From: Verrucomicrobiota bacterium
GTDB lineage: Bacteria > Verrucomicrobiota > Verrucomicrobiia > Chthoniobacterales > SZAS-18
Direction: 5' to 3'
DNA length: 64,000 bases
Assembly (NCBI GenBank): GCA_018240025.1
Contig: JAFEGM010000009.1
Span: 49,223-113,222 of the forward strand
Shown here: piece by piece, positions 61,737 through 64,000 of the stretch
How positions within the stretch are numbered: the stretch's first letter is position 1
How the letters are laid out: the number at the start of each line of letters is the position of its first letter
Program-made: the position numbers and the translations under genes
Notes under the pieces: model-generated
What the model saw: only the letters and a program-made list of their open reading frames with translations
Told to the model about the DNA's origin: nothing
Database searches by the model: none

Positions 61737-62810
61737 TCAAAGCGCCTCGCGCTGCCAGCGCTCGAGGTTCTGCTCGTAGATCTCGCGGAGGATGGCCGGG
61801 CAGTCGTAGCGCAGCTTCCACTCGGGGTAGTGGCCCTGGAACTTGGCCAGGTCGCTGACGTACCAGATGTGGTCGCCGATGCGGTTGGCCTCGGCGTACA
61901 CGATGTCGGCCTTCCGCCCGGCGATGCGCTCGCATTCGGTGATGGCTTCCGCCATGGAGCAGTTGGAGAAGCGGCCGCCGCCGATGTTGTACACCTCGCC
62001 GCAGCGCGGTGCCTTGGCGAAGGCGTCGAAGGCGGCGATCAGATCGGCCGCGTGGATGTTGTCCCGCACCTGCTTCCCCTTGTAGCCGTAGATCGTGTAC
62101 TGCTTGCCGGTGGCCACGCAGCGCATCAGGTAGCTGAGGAAGCCGTGCAGCTGTGTGCCGCTGTGCCGAGGGCCGGTCAGGCAGCCGCCTCGGAAGGCGG
62201 CGGTACGCAGGCCGAAGTACTTGCCGTATTCCTGCACCAGGATGTCGGCCGCCACCTTGCTGGCTCCGAAGAGCGAGTGCTTGGAGTGGTCGATGCTCAT
62301 CGTCTCCGGAATGCCGCCCGCGTAGGCGTGGGTCGGGTCGATCTCCCAGCGGGTCTCCAGCTCCTTCAGCGGCAGGAAATTGGGCGTGTCGCCGTAGACC
62401 TTGTTGGTCGAGCAGAAGATGAAGACCGCCTCGGGCGCGTGGTCGCGCATCGCCTGGAGCAGATGCAGCGTGCCGTTCGCGTTGACCGTGAAGTCCATGA
62501 TCGGATCGCGCGCGGCCCAGTCGTGCGAAGGTTGCGCGGCGCAGTGGACGATCAGGCTGATCGCCTTGCCGTGCTGGCGGAAGAGGGCGTCCACACCGTC
62601 GCGATCGCGGATGTCGAGGCTGTGATGCTGATACCCCGGCACGTCGGCCTGCAATTGGTCGCGGTTCCAGAGTGTCGAGGCGTCGGGGCCGAAGAAGGTC
62701 TGGCGCAGGTTGTTATCCAGGCCGATGACATCGAACCCCTGGGCGGCAAAATGGCGGACGGCTTCGGAACCGATGAGTCCGGCGGAGCCGGTGACGAGGC
62801 AAAGGGACAC
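61737..62810 (-). CDS. CDP-paratose 2-epimerase-like NAD-dependent sugar epimerase
   Basis: The 357-residue protein is an extended SDR: NAD motif [49 protein letters not shown] and [13 protein letters not shown]. These are the segments of CDP-paratose 2-epimerase (CDP-tyvelose synthesis). The SDR catalytic Tyr of YxxxK is Phe in HSLFGASK, which I recall as usual in this subgroup, but it should be checked. It is a single gene with no other sugar-nucleotide genes nearby, so the product may feed a glycan locus elsewhere. Confidence 0.85.
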   Translation of the reverse strand: MSLCLVTGSAGLIGSEAVRHFAAQGFDVIGLDNNLRQTFFGPDASTLWNRDQLQADVPGYQHHSLDIRDRDGVDALFRQHGKAISLIVHCAAQPSHDWAARDPIMDFTVNANGTLHLLQAMRDHAPEAVFIFCSTNKVYGDTPNFLPLKELETRWEIDPTHAYAGGIPETMSIDHSKHSLFGASKVAADILVQEYGKYFGLRTAAFRGGCLTGPRHSGTQLHGFLSYLMRCVATGKQYTIYGYKGKQVRDNIHAADLIAAFDAFAKAPRCGEVYNIGGGRFSNCSMAEAITECERIAGRKADIVYAEANRIGDHIWYVSDLAKFQGHYPEWKLRYDCPAILREIYEQNLERWQREAL

Positions 62811-62896
62811 GGACGGAAGGAAGAAGGGAGAAGGAGAAAGGAAGAAGGCCGGGCCCTCGCGGGCGCGGCGTTCTCGGTGAGTGGAAGCGCTGGCGC

Positions 62897-64000
62897 TTAC
62901 ACGTCCAGGTTGCGGACGTTGAGCGCGTTGTCCTCGATGAACTGGCGGCGCGGCTCGACCGCATCGCCCATCAGGATGGTGAACATCTTGTCCGCCTCGA
63001 TGGCGTTCTGCTCGTTGAGCTCGACCCGCAGCATCTTCCGGCGGGCCGGATTCATGGTGGTCTCGAACAGCTCCTTGGCGTTCATTTCACCCAGGCCCTT
63101 GAAGCGCTTGATCTGCACGCCGCGGCGTCCGATTTCCACCACCTTGGTCAGAATGTCGGGGATGGAATGGATGGCGTGGACCTTGTCGCCGCCGCCCTCG
63201 ACCAGCTCGAAGATCGGCTGCTCCTGCCCGGAGTAACGGTCGAGGCCGAGACCGCGGGCCGAGAGTTCGTCGATCAGCTTCTGCAGGGCGTTCGATTCGA
63301 AGAGCTCCACCAGCCGCGCCCGGCGACGCGTTCCGCCTGCGCCGTTGCCCGGAGCGGCGGCCTGGGTGACTTCGCGATCGAAGAGCATCAGGTCCGGATT
63401 GGCCGTGCCGAACTCGCGCACCTGCTCCTCGTCGATGAAATAGTGGGCGCTGTCGTGATTGCCCTCGCGCACCACCACGAGGAAGCCCGGCAGCCGGCCC
63501 GTGGCGGCATCGCGCTGCTCGAGATAGCGCTCCAGATCGCCGCCGTGACGGCGCATGGCGATGCGGAATTTGTCGAGTCGCTCCAGCAGCCCGAGGATCT
63601 CGCGCAGCTGCTCGGCCGTGAATTCGGTGCCGTCGGCCTGGCGCAGGCGCAAATCGTCGGTGCCGAGATCGATCAGGATGCGGTTGAGCTGCACGTCGTC
63701 GTCGACGTACTCCACCCGTTTGCGGCGGGTGACCTGATACAGCGGCGGCTGGGCTACGTAGACGTGCCCGCGGCGGATCAGCTCGGGCATCTGCCGGTAG
63801 AAGAAGGTCAGCAGCAGGGTGCGGATATGGGCGCCATCGACATCGGCGTCGGTCATGATGATGACGCGTTCGTAGCGCAGGTTGTCGGGTTCGCAGTCCT
63901 TGCGCGTGCCGCAGCCGAGCGCGAGCGTCAGGTCGGCGATTTCCTGGTTGGCGATTATCTTGGCGCTGGTCGCCGAGGCGACGTTGAGGATCTTGCCGCG
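62897..64000 (-). CDS. gyrB: DNA gyrase subunit B, C-terminal part (5' end outside window)
   Basis: GyrB hydrolyses ATP and, with GyrA, introduces negative supercoils. The 367 visible residues begin in the TOPRIM region ([24 protein letters not shown]) and contain the metal-binding [56 protein letters not shown] and [20 protein letters not shown] motifs, ending at RNLDV. The end sequence is typical of GyrB; ParE from topoisomerase IV is the alternative. The insertion around [15 protein letters not shown] is seen in longer GyrB forms. The N-terminal ATPase domain lies to the right of 64000. Confidence 0.92.
   Translation of the reverse strand, partial: RGKILNVASATSAKIIANQEIADLTLALGCGTRKDCEPDNLRYERVIIMTDADVDGAHIRTLLLTFFYRQMPELIRRGHVYVAQPPLYQVTRRKRVEYVDDDVQLNRILIDLGTDDLRLRQADGTEFTAEQLREILGLLERLDKFRIAMRRHGGDLERYLEQRDAATGRLPGFLVVVREGNHDSAHYFIDEEQVREFGTANPDLMLFDREVTQAAAPGNGAGGTRRRARLVELFESNALQKLIDELSARGLGLDRYSGQEQPIFELVEGGGDKVHAIHSIPDILTKVVEIGRRGVQIKRFKGLGEMNAKELFETTMNPARRKMLRVELNEQNAIEADKMFTILMGDAVEPRRQFIEDNALNVRNLDV

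Noticed and set aside
62897..64000. Topoisomerase IV subunit ParE
   Set aside because: The C-terminal sequence fits GyrB better, but without the rest of the gene this cannot be excluded fully.

Overview
The window is a GC-rich chromosomal segment from a free-living Gram-negative bacterium, most likely a member of the Verrucomicrobiota (Opitutae or a relative). This assignment rests on the combination of genes: a DUF2911 protein, a giant secreted protein with autotransporter-associated beta-strand repeats and a PA14 domain, a PEP-CTERM protein, a PadR plus ADOP-type permease pair, RAYT transposases with REP arrays, an RHS protein, and an NtrX-like receiver fused to a PP2C phosphatase. No search was run, so the class is an inference. 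No rRNA, tRNA, prophage or CRISPR array was recognised.

Region 1 (1-7500) is accessory. It holds a partial DUF2911 protein, a degraded C39-peptidase remnant running into a large RHS-repeat protein with a Cys-rich, A/T-richer C-terminal tip, a TAATG-coupled candidate immunity gene, and a 353-aa Y1 transposase preceded by short direct and inverted repeats. Region 2 (7600-31040) is dominated by exported proteins: a GH13 amylase-like enzyme, a vWA protein with Ig-like repeats, a rhomboid protease, a DMT transporter, two alpha/beta hydrolases, lipoproteins, a 1421-aa beta-strand-repeat protein, a Gly-rich 1182-aa adhesin-like protein and a P-domain PEP-CTERM protein. A second RAYT (22393-22863) sits between two REP arrays in opposite orientation.

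Region 3 (31260-46430) mixes envelope and core functions: PadR/ADOP permease, PlsC-like acyltransferase, CdsA, SecG with a long Ala/Pro tail, glutamine synthetase, an aspartyl-protease-like protein, an alkyltransferase-like protein with Trp in place of the active-site Cys, BioA, an HD hydrolase, RpsB and EF-Ts. Several intergenic gaps carry tandem repeats, hairpins or a 243-bp imperfect palindrome.

Region 4 (46540-59710) is a signalling island, all on the + strand. The first half has a receiver-PP2C phosphatase, an RsbW-like anti-sigma kinase, three paralogous NarL-type response regulators, a TolB-like/TPR membrane protein and a beta-propeller histidine kinase. After a 736-bp gap comes a tight five-gene operon: DUF4388 protein, MglA-like small GTPase, roadblock protein, V4R-like protein, and a sensor whose LOV domain keeps the flavin-adduct Cys and the usual Asn/Asn/Gln residues. 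I read this as a possible blue-light-responsive small-GTPase switch, and it is the most interesting object in the window.

Region 5 (59729-64000) has an MFS transporter, a lipoprotein, a CDP-paratose 2-epimerase-like enzyme and the 3' part of a gyrB gene that runs off the end.
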